Shown here piece by piece: positions 35,019-44,113 of a DNA stretch of 64,000 bases. The notes under the pieces are model-generated. The model worked only from the letters and a program-made list of their open reading frames with translations, searched no databases and had not been told where the DNA came from. The position numbers and the translations under genes were made by a program. Source of the stretch: Paenibacillus sp. Soil766. GTDB taxonomy: Bacteria; Bacillota; Bacilli; Paenibacillales; NBRC-103111. Each line of letters begins with the position of its first letter. Positions within the stretch are counted from its first letter, which is position 1. The DNA is taken from assembly GCF_001428105.1 (NCBI RefSeq), contig NZ_LMSJ01000045.1:176318-240317 (forward strand), written 5' to 3'.

Positions 35019-36866
35019 ATGAAGTACGGACGCATACCTGAAGAGGTCATTGAGGCTGTACTGAAGCGCCATGATATCGTTGATGTCATCGGCAGGCACG
35101 TACATTTAAGCAAACAAGGGCATTATATGAAGGGACTTTGTCCTTTCCACTCGGAGAAAAGTCCTTCGTTTACGGTTACACCAGAGAAACAGATTTATCG
35201 ATGCTTTGGTTGCCAGGCAGGCGGAAACTTAATTCGTTTCATTATGGAAATTGAGGGCTTAAGCTTTGCTGAAGCGATCACGAAGCTTGCAGAAGACGCT
35301 GATATCCCAATAACTTGGGAAGAGGTATCTGACGAGCAGAATGAGCAGCAGCAAGAAAAAGCGACCCTATTGAAGGCTTATGAATTTGCAGCCAAATTCT
35401 ATCATTATGTCGTGGGTAATACCGATCAAGGTAAAGCGGCAAAAGGCTATCTGACCTCTAGAGGAATCTCTGATAAGCTGATTGATACGTTCCAGATTGG
35501 TTATGCACCATTAATGTGGGACACGCTCGTTCAGCAATTGGACAAACGTGGATTTGATTTAGCTTTAATGGAAAAAGGCGGTTTGATTTCCGCCAAACAT
35601 GAAGGTCATGGCTACGTGGACAAATTCCGTGAACGTATCATGTTCCCTATTTGCGACTCTACGGGCAAGGTCATCGCATTTGCTGGCAGAGCCATGGGGG
35701 ATGCGCAACCCAAATATTTAAATAGTCCCGAATCCATCCTTTTTAATAAAAGCAGGACTTTGTACAATCTCCACCTTTCTCGGCCGAATATGCGTAAGCT
35801 GCAACAAGCCGTTATTTTCGAAGGGTATGTGGATTTGATCAAAGCGTGGGAAGCGGGCATTACCAATGGTGTTGCAACGATGGGCACAGCATTAACCAAA
35901 GAGCATGCAGCCTTACTGAACCGCAACGCGGATGAAATCGTCATTTGCTATGATGGCGATAATGCAGGACAATCTGCTGCTTACAAGAGCATTCCATTAT
36001 TGGAAGACGCCGGAAGCAGAGTGACAGTTGCCATGCTGCCAGACGGCAAAGACCCCGATGATTATGTACGTCAATATGGGTTCGACCGATTCGCAAGGGA
36101 GATCATTGGAGCTTCAGTGCCATCGATGAAATATAAGCTCTTATATATCCGCAAAAATTTTAAATTGCATGAGGACGGTGACAGAGTACGTTATCTGCAA
36201 TCCGCTGTAAAATTAGTAAGCCAGTTGAAATCAACTGTTGAACGCGAACATTATCTCAAACAGCTAGCTTCAGAGTTTCCGGATTCTTCCTATGAAGCCA
36301 TGAAGTTAGATCTCCATGAAATCTTATTGCAATCGGAAAAAAACCGACCAGATGGGGATAATAAACCAATTCTGTGGAATAATGTTATGAATAATGGGAG
36401 ACCAGCGGAACGAACAAAGAAAAAAACGTCGTCATTACTGCCTGCATATCATAATGCGGAACGTTTAATTTTGGCCGTAATGATGCATGATCGTGATGTT
36501 TGCGCGCACGTTGAAACACAATTGGGTGACCAGTTTAATGTTGAAGCTCACGCAGTCTTAGCTGCTTATTTATATGCTTACTACGCTCAGTATTTAGAGC
36601 CCGATGCAAGCCGATACATTGCCATGCTGCAAGACGAACAGCTGGAGAGCTTGGCTAGCTCCATCGTCATGATGGGAGCAGGCCATGGATTAAACGAACA
36701 AGTGATTGACGACTATATTCGCCAAATTCGCAAAGTTCCAATGCAAGAAGAAGTTGACCGCAAGAAAGAAGAACAAGCTCGCGCAGTACGCGAGGGAGAC
36801 CATCTTAGAGCTGCACAAATTGCAATTGAAATTATTGCCCTAGAAAAACGGTTGAAGTCATCATAG
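35019..36866 (+). CDS. dnaG: DNA primase DnaG
   Basis: The 615-residue primase makes RNA primers for replication. It has an N-terminal CHC2 zinc finger (Cys41, His44, Cys62, Cys65), the TOPRIM motif VIFEGYVDLIKAWEAG near residue 266, and a C-terminal helical DnaB-binding region. It belongs to the macromolecular-synthesis operon with sigA, which starts 37 nt after it. Confidence 0.97.
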   Translation: MKYGRIPEEVIEAVLKRHDIVDVIGRHVHLSKQGHYMKGLCPFHSEKSPSFTVTPEKQIYRCFGCQAGGNLIRFIMEIEGLSFAEAITKLAEDADIPITWEEVSDEQNEQQQEKATLLKAYEFAAKFYHYVVGNTDQGKAAKGYLTSRGISDKLIDTFQIGYAPLMWDTLVQQLDKRGFDLALMEKGGLISAKHEGHGYVDKFRERIMFPICDSTGKVIAFAGRAMGDAQPKYLNSPESILFNKSRTLYNLHLSRPNMRKLQQAVIFEGYVDLIKAWEAGITNGVATMGTALTKEHAALLNRNADEIVICYDGDNAGQSAAYKSIPLLEDAGSRVTVAMLPDGKDPDDYVRQYGFDRFAREIIGASVPSMKYKLLYIRKNFKLHEDGDRVRYLQSAVKLVSQLKSTVEREHYLKQLASEFPDSSYEAMKLDLHEILLQSEKNRPDGDNKPILWNNVMNNGRPAERTKKKTSSLLPAYHNAERLILAVMMHDRDVCAHVETQLGDQFNVEAHAVLAAYLYAYYAQYLEPDASRYIAMLQDEQLESLASSIVMMGAGHGLNEQVIDDYIRQIRKVPMQEEVDRKKEEQARAVREGDHLRAAQIAIEIIALEKRLKSS

Positions 36867-36903
36867 CTAAACTGACATGACTAGGGAGGAGGGAGTCCGT
36901 ACC

Positions 36904-38019
36904 ATGGCGAATGATCAGCGTACAGAACTAGAGACAGAATTGACCCTGGACCAGGTGAAAGACCAACTTATAGAGCAGGGGAAGAAACGGTCCTCACTAA
37001 CTTACAAGGATATCATGGAGAAATTAGCTCCCTTCGATCAGGATCCGGAGCAAATCGATGAGTTCTTTGAACAACTTTCCGAGCAAGGTATTGATGTGGG
37101 GAATGAATCGGATGAAGATTCGATGAATCCAGAAGAAAACGAGCGCGATGAATTTAACTTCGATGATGATCTGGCTTTGCCGCCGGGGATTAAAATTAAT
37201 GATCCAGTTCGGATGTATTTGAAAGAAATTGGTCGTGTACCGCTTCTTTCTGCGGAAGACGAAGTGGGGCTGGCTAAACGTATTGAAAATGGGGATGAAG
37301 AAGCGAAGCGACGTTTGGCTGAAGCTAACCTTCGACTCGTTGTAAGTATCGCCAAACGTTATGTAGGCCGCGGCATGCTGTTCCTTGATTTGATTCAAGA
37401 AGGTAATATGGGTCTTATTAAGGCTGTGGAGAAGTTCGACCATACCAAAGGCTACAAATTCAGTACCTATGCGACCTGGTGGATTCGTCAAGCGATTACT
37501 CGCGCCATTGCCGATCAAGCGAGAACGATACGGATTCCGGTACATATGGTTGAAACGATTAACAAATTAATTCGTGTTTCTCGTCAATTGCTGCAAGAAT
37601 TGGGGCGCGAACCTACGCCAGAAGAAATTGCTAAAGAGATGGACTTAAGCACAGATAAAGTTCGTGAAATCATGAAAATTGCACAAGAGCCTGTTTCTTT
37701 AGAAACACCGATCGGTGAAGAAGATGATTCACACTTAGGGGATTTTATCGAGGATCAAGAGGCGCTCGCGCCAGCGGATGCAGCTGCTTACGAGCTTCTG
37801 AAAGAACAGCTTGAAGACGTGCTGGATACGTTAACTGAGAGAGAAGAGAATGTACTTCGCTTGCGTTTCGGACTTGATGATGGACGTACAAGAACATTAG
37901 AAGAAGTTGGTAAAGTATTCGGCGTTACAAGGGAACGGATTCGTCAGATTGAAGCAAAAGCTTTGCGCAAATTAAGACATCCAAGCCGTAGTAAACGTTT
38001 GAAGGACTTTTTGGAATAA
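36904..38019 (+). CDS. sigA: Housekeeping RNA polymerase sigma factor SigA (RpoD)
   Basis: The 371-residue product is the same length as B. subtilis SigA. Region 1.2 ([11 protein letters not shown]), region 2 ([19 protein letters not shown] and [13 protein letters not shown]), region 3 and region 4 ([20 protein letters not shown]) are all present. ATG 36904 is 9 nt after AGGGAGGAGGGAG; the ATG at 36877 lies upstream of that site. Confidence 0.97.
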   Translation: MANDQRTELETELTLDQVKDQLIEQGKKRSSLTYKDIMEKLAPFDQDPEQIDEFFEQLSEQGIDVGNESDEDSMNPEENERDEFNFDDDLALPPGIKINDPVRMYLKEIGRVPLLSAEDEVGLAKRIENGDEEAKRRLAEANLRLVVSIAKRYVGRGMLFLDLIQEGNMGLIKAVEKFDHTKGYKFSTYATWWIRQAITRAIADQARTIRIPVHMVETINKLIRVSRQLLQELGREPTPEEIAKEMDLSTDKVREIMKIAQEPVSLETPIGEEDDSHLGDFIEDQEALAPADAAAYELLKEQLEDVLDTLTEREENVLRLRFGLDDGRTRTLEEVGKVFGVTRERIRQIEAKALRKLRHPSRSKRLKDFLE

Positions 38020-38033
38020 AATCGCTAGGAGTG

Positions 38034-38065
38034 GGCCCTGCCAAATTCGGCGGGGTTCTTTTTTT
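38034..38065 (+). terminator. Terminator after sigA
   Basis: A G+C-rich hairpin (GGGCCCTGCC with GGCGGGGTTC, using G-T pairs) is followed by seven T. Confidence 0.85.
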
Positions 38066-38139
38066 GCGGTTTTCCTTAAAATTTACTAATATCTGAGCAT
38101 TGAATCACCGATAAAGTAGCTAGGAAGGTGAGCGAGTAG

Positions 38140-38970
38140 ATGGATGCTGAGAGAAGAAAAGTGATAGTAAGAGAAATCGATCACTGGCGACGGAGCAAAT
38201 TGCTTCCCGAGCATTATTGTGATTTTCTAATGAATTTGTATGTGGATGATATGACCCCTAAACCGGCTTCACTAATGGGTGTTTCGGCTACGGCTGTAAC
38301 AAACAGTAATTGGAAAATATGGTTGTTCGCATTAGCGGTAATTGCCGCTCTTGCCTTATCTGCTCTTAATTTTAACTCTTTTGGATTGCCAATGCAAATT
38401 GGTATTTCCACACTTTTTGTCATCATTTGTTATGCAGTCGCATATAGACATTGGAGTCGTACGCCTATCATTGCTTATGTCTTGTGCGGCATAGCATCCA
38501 TTGCTATGCTACTTTTGGGATTATATATGATGGATTTGTCGGGTATTCAGAAGTCAACTACATATATAGGATATTTGGCATTTTGCAGCTGTATTTGGTT
38601 ATTTAATGGCTTGATTGGCCGAATGGCCATTTTCCAAATTTGTGGATGGCTAGGGCTTGTAGGGACGTATAGCTGGTTGTTGATGCAGAAGTTAGAACAT
38701 CCTGCTTGGTTTTCTCTTGAGTTAAGCTGGGTACCTGTGAGTGTTGTTCTCATATGGATGGCTTGGCTTGCACATCATACGAATAAACAAGCGGCTGGCG
38801 TGCTCATGCTAGTAGGAGGCTTGGTTTGGTTCATTCCTGAGGCTATGACCTTCCTTGTAGATGTAGAAATGAGCTCGCGTCTCATTCAAATATCATTTAC
38901 GGCCAAATTAGTTTCAGTAGGCGTAGCATTATTTTTGCTGCGAAAAAAATGGGTAGAGTGGGTAATGTAG
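38140..38970 (+). CDS. Multi-pass membrane protein of unknown function
   Basis: The 276-residue protein has a charged N-terminal segment (REIDHWRRSKLLPEHYCDF) that resembles the start of DUF2157-type proteins, then about eight hydrophobic segments from residue 60 to the end. It lies alone after the sigA terminator, in the place where B. subtilis has the cytochrome gene cccA, and is followed after 3 nt by trmK, so they may be co-transcribed. No cofactor motif (such as CXXCH) is seen. Confidence 0.75.
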   Translation: MDAERRKVIVREIDHWRRSKLLPEHYCDFLMNLYVDDMTPKPASLMGVSATAVTNSNWKIWLFALAVIAALALSALNFNSFGLPMQIGISTLFVIICYAVAYRHWSRTPIIAYVLCGIASIAMLLLGLYMMDLSGIQKSTTYIGYLAFCSCIWLFNGLIGRMAIFQICGWLGLVGTYSWLLMQKLEHPAWFSLELSWVPVSVVLIWMAWLAHHTNKQAAGVLMLVGGLVWFIPEAMTFLVDVEMSSRLIQISFTAKLVSVGVALFLLRKKWVEWVM

Positions 38971-38973
38971 CAT

Positions 38974-39738
38974 ATGGTTAAATTATCGAAAAGACTTCAA
39001 ATGATTGCTGATCGCGTACCCATGGGTTCGAAAGTAGCCGACATCGGTTCAGATCATGCTTTGTTGCCAACCTATTTGGCACAGCAGGGGATTATTGCAG
39101 CCGCGGTTGCAGGGGAAGTAAACCCTGGACCTTTCGAGGCAGCACAAAGGCAAGTGCTAGAATGTGGTTTATCTAAGGTCATTCAAGTAAGATCTGGTGA
39201 TGGGCTTGCGGTAATTGAAGCAGGTGAAGTGAATGTTATAACGATCGCTGGTATGGGCGGTAGCTTAATGGCGAGCATTTTGGAGGCTGGTAAATCGAAG
39301 CTTCTAGGTGTTCAGCATTTGATTTTACAGCCGAATGTAGGAGAAGATCATGTGCGCCGTTGGCTGCTCTACAATGGTTGGAAGTTGGAATCTGAGGCTA
39401 TTCTTGAAGAAGATGGCAAAATCTATGAGATATTAACGGCGGTGACTGCTGATTCAGAGGAGCGCGGAGCTTTAGATGCGCTTTATGAGGAGCGACAACT
39501 TCCTGGTGGAGTTACCCTCTCGAAGGAACGCTTGCAACAAATGGGCCCTTATTTGATTAAAGAGGCTCCTGAGGTTTGGTTTATGAAGTGGGAGAGTGAG
39601 CTGAAGAAGCTAGCGATGATCGTAGACCAACTGAAGCTATCTACGGCTGAAGCATCCATTGCGAAGGCAGAGCAGGTTAGCCAAGAGATGCGTGAAATAA
39701 AGGAGGTACTCGCTTGCTTGCAAAAGGTCAAACCGTAA
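38974..39738 (+). CDS. trmK: tRNA (adenine22-N1)-methyltransferase TrmK
   Basis: TrmK (YqfN) methylates A22 of tRNAs using S-adenosylmethionine. The 254-residue protein has motif I VADIGSDHALLPTYL near residue 20, and the conserved ITIAGMGGSLMASIL and LILQPNVGEDHVRRWL. Its 3' end overlaps the start of yqfO by 25 bp. Confidence 0.95.
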   Translation: MVKLSKRLQMIADRVPMGSKVADIGSDHALLPTYLAQQGIIAAAVAGEVNPGPFEAAQRQVLECGLSKVIQVRSGDGLAVIEAGEVNVITIAGMGGSLMASILEAGKSKLLGVQHLILQPNVGEDHVRRWLLYNGWKLESEAILEEDGKIYEILTAVTADSEERGALDALYEERQLPGGVTLSKERLQQMGPYLIKEAPEVWFMKWESELKKLAMIVDQLKLSTAEASIAKAEQVSQEMREIKEVLACLQKVKP

Positions 39739-40823
39739 TCCAACTGTTCGAACAGTTAGCGCCTAAGCATTATGCGATGGCCGATGATAAGATTGGCCTG
39801 CAGCTGGGTTCACTTCAGAAAGAGATCACGAAAGTGCTCGTTGCTCTTGATGTGACGGATGCTGTTGTTGATGAGGCGATTGAAGTCGGGGCGAACCTTC
39901 TTATCGCACATCATGCGATTATTTTCAGACCTTTGGCTCATCTTCAGACAGAAACACCAGCAGGTCGGTTATATGAAAAATTAATTAAGAATGATATTGC
40001 TGTATATATTGCCCACACGAACCTCGATGTGGCAGAAGGCGGCGTTAATGATCTGCTGTCGGAGCAACTAGGCTTAACGGAGATGACGCACTTGGAAGAT
40101 GTGCATACGGAGAAGCTGCAGAAGCTTGTCGTCTTCGTACCGGAGACGCATCATCAAGTCGTGCTGGATGCCCTATTTAAGGCAGGAGCTGGCGGTATTG
40201 GCCAATATAGCTCCTGCAGCTTCAACATCCCCGGGACGGGGACGTTCCTGCCGCAGGAAGGGGCGACTCCGTTTATCGGGGAAGTCGGGAAGCTAGAACG
40301 CGTACAAGAAGTACGCGTAGAGACGATCGTAACCGCTAGCGTGCAGCGCAAAGCGGTTACGGCGATGCTGAAGGCCCACCCCTACGAGGAGGTGGCCTAT
40401 GACCTCTACCCGATGGATCTGAAGGGTAGAGTGTTCGGTTTGGGCCGCGTGGGGAAGCTGCCCGCGGCGATGACGCTTCGCGAGCTCACGGAGCACGCGA
40501 AGGCTGTGTTCGACGTGCCGACGGTGCGCGTCGTCGGCGATCTGGCACGGCCCATCCGCAAGGTGGCCGTGTTGGGTGGCTCTGGCGGCCGCTACATGCG
40601 GCACGCCATGTTTGCCGGCGCCGATGTGCTGGTCACCGGCGACATCGACTACCACACCGCGCACGATGCGCTTGCGGCGGGACTCGCCCTCCTCGACGTT
40701 GGGCATAACGTCGAGAAGATCATGAAGCGCGGCGTTGCGGATTATCTCGCCGCGCAGCTGGCCAAGACAGATACGCAGGTGCTTGCATCTGCGGTTAACA
40801 CAGAACCGTTTCAGTTCGTCTAA
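39714..40823 (+). CDS. yqfO: Nif3-like dinuclear metal-centre protein YqfO
   Basis: The 369-residue protein is the long Nif3/DUF34 type with two halves around an inserted PII/CutA-like domain (about residues 130-235). Metal-binding motifs include LLIAHHAIIF, AHTNLD and the C-terminal DVGH. Members are annotated as GTP cyclohydrolase 1 type 2, but the cellular function is unsettled. The start is TTG 39714, 7 nt after AGGAGG located inside trmK. From about 40200 to 40770 G+C rises sharply (42/60 in 40561-40620). Confidence 0.93.
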   Translation: MLAKGQTVIQLFEQLAPKHYAMADDKIGLQLGSLQKEITKVLVALDVTDAVVDEAIEVGANLLIAHHAIIFRPLAHLQTETPAGRLYEKLIKNDIAVYIAHTNLDVAEGGVNDLLSEQLGLTEMTHLEDVHTEKLQKLVVFVPETHHQVVLDALFKAGAGGIGQYSSCSFNIPGTGTFLPQEGATPFIGEVGKLERVQEVRVETIVTASVQRKAVTAMLKAHPYEEVAYDLYPMDLKGRVFGLGRVGKLPAAMTLRELTEHAKAVFDVPTVRVVGDLARPIRKVAVLGGSGGRYMRHAMFAGADVLVTGDIDYHTAHDALAAGLALLDVGHNVEKIMKRGVADYLAAQLAKTDTQVLASAVNTEPFQFV

Positions 40824-40867
40824 GCAAGCTCCGGTTGCTTTTGGAAAGTAAGGAAACGTTTCATGTG

Positions 40868-40896
40868 TTGTAATTCGAAGGCATTCCTAGTATACT
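40868..40896 (+). promoter_or_regulatory. Sigma-A promoter of rnpB
   Basis: TTGTAA (40868-40873), 17 bp, TATACT (40891-40896). The start would be about 40903, close to the 5' end of the RNase P RNA. Confidence 0.8.
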
Positions 40897-40907
40897 AGCC
40901 TATGCAA

Positions 40908-41327
40908 TGGAAAGTTTGACAGACAATCGCTGGCTATGGGTAAGCCATAGCGAGAGGAAAGTCCGGGCTTCATAAGGCAGGGTGCTGGATAACGTCCAGT
41001 CAACGCGAGTTGAAGGATAGGGCCACAGAAATGGACCGCCGATGGCTTGAAATATAGCACAGGCAAGGGTGGAACCGTGGTGTAAGAGACCACGAGGTTC
41101 TATGGTGACATAGATCCTGGTAAACCCCACTTGGAGCAAGACCTAGTGGAACGCAAGCTGCTTTCGAGGCGGCAGTCTTCGCCTGAGACGCGTTCGGGTT
41201 GGTCGCTTGAGCTGTGCAGCAATGTACAGCCTAGATAGATGATTGTCGCTTCAATAGTGGCAGGGGAGCAGACGCCCGTTATGACCACTGGAAGTACAGA
41301 ACCCGGCTTACGGCAAACTTTCCACTC
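40908..41327 (+). ncRNA. rnpB: RNase P RNA, type A architecture
   Basis: This is the catalytic RNA of RNase P, which matures tRNA 5' ends. P1 is formed by TGGAAAGTTT (40908-40917) with AAACTTTCCA (41315-41324). The universally conserved GAGGAAAGTCC (CR-I) and ACAGAACCCGGCTTA (CR-V, about 41297-41310) form P4. The P15 loop region GGAGCAAGACC and the following CGCTTGAG resemble E. coli (type A) rather than B. subtilis. A hairpin before CR-V (AGTGG/CCACT) is consistent with P19. The gene is followed by a hairpin. Confidence 0.93.
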
Positions 41328-41335
41328 AGTCGGTT

Positions 41336-41369
41336 ACCCGCAAAGCTTCGGCTTTGCGGGTATTTCATT
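41336..41369 (+). terminator. Terminator of rnpB
   Basis: ACCCGCAAAGC and GCTTTGCGGGT form a perfect 11-bp stem with a TTCG loop, followed by ATTTCATTT. Confidence 0.85.
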
Positions 41370-41391
41370 TAATGGACATACAATAAAACCT

Positions 41392-41427
41392 TCAATCCCA
41401 CCTATTGGGAATGAAGGTTTATTTTAG
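41392..41427. terminator. Bidirectional terminator between rnpB and the S8 protease gene
   Basis: Arms AAACCTTCAATCCCA and TGGGAATGAAGGTTT flank a 5-nt loop, with A/T-rich ends on both sides, so it can serve both converging transcripts. Confidence 0.75.
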
Positions 41428-41442
41428 TTTGCTCTTACTGTT

Positions 41443-43362
41443 CTATTTCTCAAGCCCCAAACTACCGGCATACTTCTTCGGTACAAGATGTAATTGGCGC
41501 GCTAAATCTTGCGGCCAATAAGACAATGGAGCTGTATCCTGCTTCGCCATTTCAAGTGCTTTGACAACATCGATGACACCATATCCGAAGTATTTGTCAT
41601 GTCCTTTGTCGCCTAGATCTTGAGCAGACTTTCTCATAATTTCATAGACATCGGTATTTTTCAAATTAGGATTAGCGGATCGAATTAACGCAGCGAGTGC
41701 TGTCACATGCGGACTAGCCATGGATGTACCTGATAGGGCAGCATACTGATTGTTGGGATACGTACTGGCAATGGTAACACCAGGAGCAGTTACATCAATA
41801 TAATCGCCATAATTGGAGAAGGGTGCTTTCTCATTCTGTGAATCTATAGCGGCCACTGCAAATACCTCGGGGTAAGCTGCTGGATATCCAGGCTGTTCGG
41901 TATTATCATTTCCGCTAGCCGCGATGAGTGCGACGTCCTTATCGTAAGCATATTGAATAGCATCATGTAGAAATCCTGAATCTGCGTAATTGCCAAGACT
42001 GAGGTTCATAACCTTTGCACCGTGATCCGTTGCCCAAATAATCCCTTGAGCGACGGAGTAAGTACTGCCTGCACCTGTCTGATCCAGAACTTTAACGGGC
42101 AGCACTTTGTTAAACCAGGTCATCCCAGCAACACCTAGTTGATTATTGACAAGTGCTGAAATGACACCTGTTACATGTGTGCCATGACCAACATCATCTT
42201 GTGGATTATCATTGCCACTAATGACGTTGTAACCAGGCAGTAATTGTCCTTGCAAGTCTGGGTGTGCCATATCTACACCAGTATCAACAACAGCAACAAT
42301 GACATTATTTGCGCCGCGATTTAGCTGCCAGCCTTGCAACGTTTCGATCAGTGGCAAGTTCCATTGATATCTTTGATATAAATTATCATTGGGCATGAAA
42401 TTTGAAGAAACTGGTGTTTGATTGCTATCTGAATTGGTGTTGGAAGAGTTTGAATCTGTTCGTTCTTGATCATCATAGTAATCGTTGGTCATATATAGGA
42501 AGTGTGGTTCAACATACACAACATTCCATTTAGCAAAATAGGCGATTAATGACTTGGCGTCTCTATCACTCGTACGGAAAACGTACGTATAGCCTAATTT
42601 TTGTGCCGATGTTGCATGGATCTCTTTTTTAATTTGACTGAGTTGAGCTTCTGTTGGATCCATTTTGAAACGGACGACGACTTCATTCTGTTGATAGTGG
42701 CTAGTCCCTTGATTATCTTCGGGATGATCGACAATCTTCTCATTTAGCGTATTCGTTTCAACAGCTTTAACTTTCCAACGGTTCTCATTAGGATAAGGCT
42801 CAAGTCTTAAATTTTTCATTTGATGATCGGTTACTTGTGCAAGCACATCTTGATGAATAACCCCAATAAGTGAATCTTGACCATGGGTTGAAGGGGTTCC
42901 TTGGACGAAATAAACGTGATGTCCAGCACCAAATTTAGGTGACTGGTAAATCTTGCCCCCGTCAACGGTAGTTTTCGCTTCTTTCAAATAGGTTGCGGCC
43001 TGCTCTTTATAAGAAGGGGGAAGTTCTCCCGATTTGATGCCTTGCTCCCAAGTTTGACCGCGTTTGGACCATACAAGCACATCCATTTTCTCATGGTGAT
43101 TTCGCATGTTTTTCAATACATTGGTTACAGGTTCACCGCCTTCAATCTGACCGAGCATGGTCGTGAAATCAATAGCGCATTGACTTCTGCAAAGTTCATC
43201 TGTCAGCTTCACGTCTTGTTCTAGCAGCGCAAGCTTGGACGTTGTTTCATACTTCGCACTATAGACCTCTGGACCTGGCTTGGTGCGATGCACAGGCTGC
43301 TGAGGAAAGAGGATAACCCCTAGTCCAAGAACAACCGCAATGGTGGAGAGATAACGCCACAT
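41443..43362 (-). CDS. Membrane-anchored or secreted subtilisin-family (S8) serine protease
   Basis: The 639-residue protein begins with a hydrophobic segment (residues 4-20) and has a long pre-catalytic region of about 320 residues. The latter part of this region (about 225-290) resembles an S8 propeptide inhibitor (VVVRFKMDPTEAQLSQIKKEI). A Ser/Asn-rich linker leads to the catalytic domain with Asp about 360 (VVDTG), His about 393 (GHGTHV) and Ser about 547 (GTSMASP). The start ATG 43362 is 8 nt after AAGGAGG; the ATG two codons earlier is too close. It is divergent from the ypuI-like gene. Confidence 0.93.
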   Translation of the reverse strand: MWRYLSTIAVVLGLGVILFPQQPVHRTKPGPEVYSAKYETTSKLALLEQDVKLTDELCRSQCAIDFTTMLGQIEGGEPVTNVLKNMRNHHEKMDVLVWSKRGQTWEQGIKSGELPPSYKEQAATYLKEAKTTVDGGKIYQSPKFGAGHHVYFVQGTPSTHGQDSLIGVIHQDVLAQVTDHQMKNLRLEPYPNENRWKVKAVETNTLNEKIVDHPEDNQGTSHYQQNEVVVRFKMDPTEAQLSQIKKEIHATSAQKLGYTYVFRTSDRDAKSLIAYFAKWNVVYVEPHFLYMTNDYYDDQERTDSNSSNTNSDSNQTPVSSNFMPNDNLYQRYQWNLPLIETLQGWQLNRGANNVIVAVVDTGVDMAHPDLQGQLLPGYNVISGNDNPQDDVGHGTHVTGVISALVNNQLGVAGMTWFNKVLPVKVLDQTGAGSTYSVAQGIIWATDHGAKVMNLSLGNYADSGFLHDAIQYAYDKDVALIAASGNDNTEQPGYPAAYPEVFAVAAIDSQNEKAPFSNYGDYIDVTAPGVTIASTYPNNQYAALSGTSMASPHVTALAALIRSANPNLKNTDVYEIMRKSAQDLGDKGHDKYFGYGVIDVVKALEMAKQDTAPLSYWPQDLARQLHLVPKKYAGSLGLEK

Positions 43363-43539
43363 GATCATGCCCTCCTTTTTTTTGTAGAAAAGACCAACTC
43401 ATCAATAAAAACATAGTATCTACGAGTAGGGTTAGGCGAGGGGTTATCTTTTATGCATGGCAACTGGTGTTTTACATATACCACTTCGGGATAAATTATG
43501 GTAGGATAGAAGTAGCGCAATTATAGGAGGTCTTCTAAC

Positions 43540-44040
43540 ATGGCTGTTTTTAATGTGAAAAATGTTTGTGATTCTACACGTACGAAACTTAAAGAAACGA
43601 CGGCCAAAATGGAACTGTTTCTTAATCAACATTCGCTATCACTGTTAAATGTGGAAAATGATCCGGCAATGGATGAATTTTACCGCGGGTATTTACAGGA
43701 TACTCGTCATCTTCTCGTTTTTTGTGAAGTGGCTTATGAAAAATTGGGCGTTAGCTTAAGACGTCCTACTTTTAATGTTGATTTTTCGGAAAAAGTGCTC
43801 TATGAGGTATACCATACATGTGTTAATACCTTCTTCTATCCTAAGAACGAGTGCTACTCCGAAGATGGTCGTTACGCTTATACAGGACAAGATGCGATTC
43901 GTTTCCGCAAGAAACCATCACGTGAAGTACGTGATTTAACAATCGAATTGTCCAAGGTATTTGAAGAGCTTCGTGAAGATCTTGCTTACTATGAAACAGA
44001 TTACATTACACAGCGCCGTATGCAAGGCGAAAAAGTTTAA
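43540..44040 (+). CDS. YpuI family protein (DUF3907)
   Basis: The 166-residue soluble protein matches the YpuI/DUF3907 family of Bacilli, with a helical N-terminus and the conserved stretch YTGQDAIRFRKKPSREVRDL. The function is unknown. TAGGAGG precedes the ATG, and a strong terminator follows, so it is probably monocistronic. Confidence 0.82.
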   Translation: MAVFNVKNVCDSTRTKLKETTAKMELFLNQHSLSLLNVENDPAMDEFYRGYLQDTRHLLVFCEVAYEKLGVSLRRPTFNVDFSEKVLYEVYHTCVNTFFYPKNECYSEDGRYAYTGQDAIRFRKKPSREVRDLTIELSKVFEELREDLAYYETDYITQRRMQGEKV

Positions 44041-44061
44041 TCAATTACAAAGAAACCTACA

Positions 44062-44090
44062 AAGGGATGCGGCCACAACGCATCCCTTTT
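44062..44090 (+). terminator. Terminator after the ypuI-like gene
   Basis: AAGGGATGCG and CGCATCCCTTTT form a perfect 10-bp stem with a 7-nt loop. Confidence 0.9.
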
Positions 44091-44113
44091 CATATAAAAG
44101 GGAGGGAAACGTC

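Noticed and set aside
40887-41427. Small open frames across the rnpB region
   Set aside because: The sequence is explained by the RNase P RNA and its terminators.
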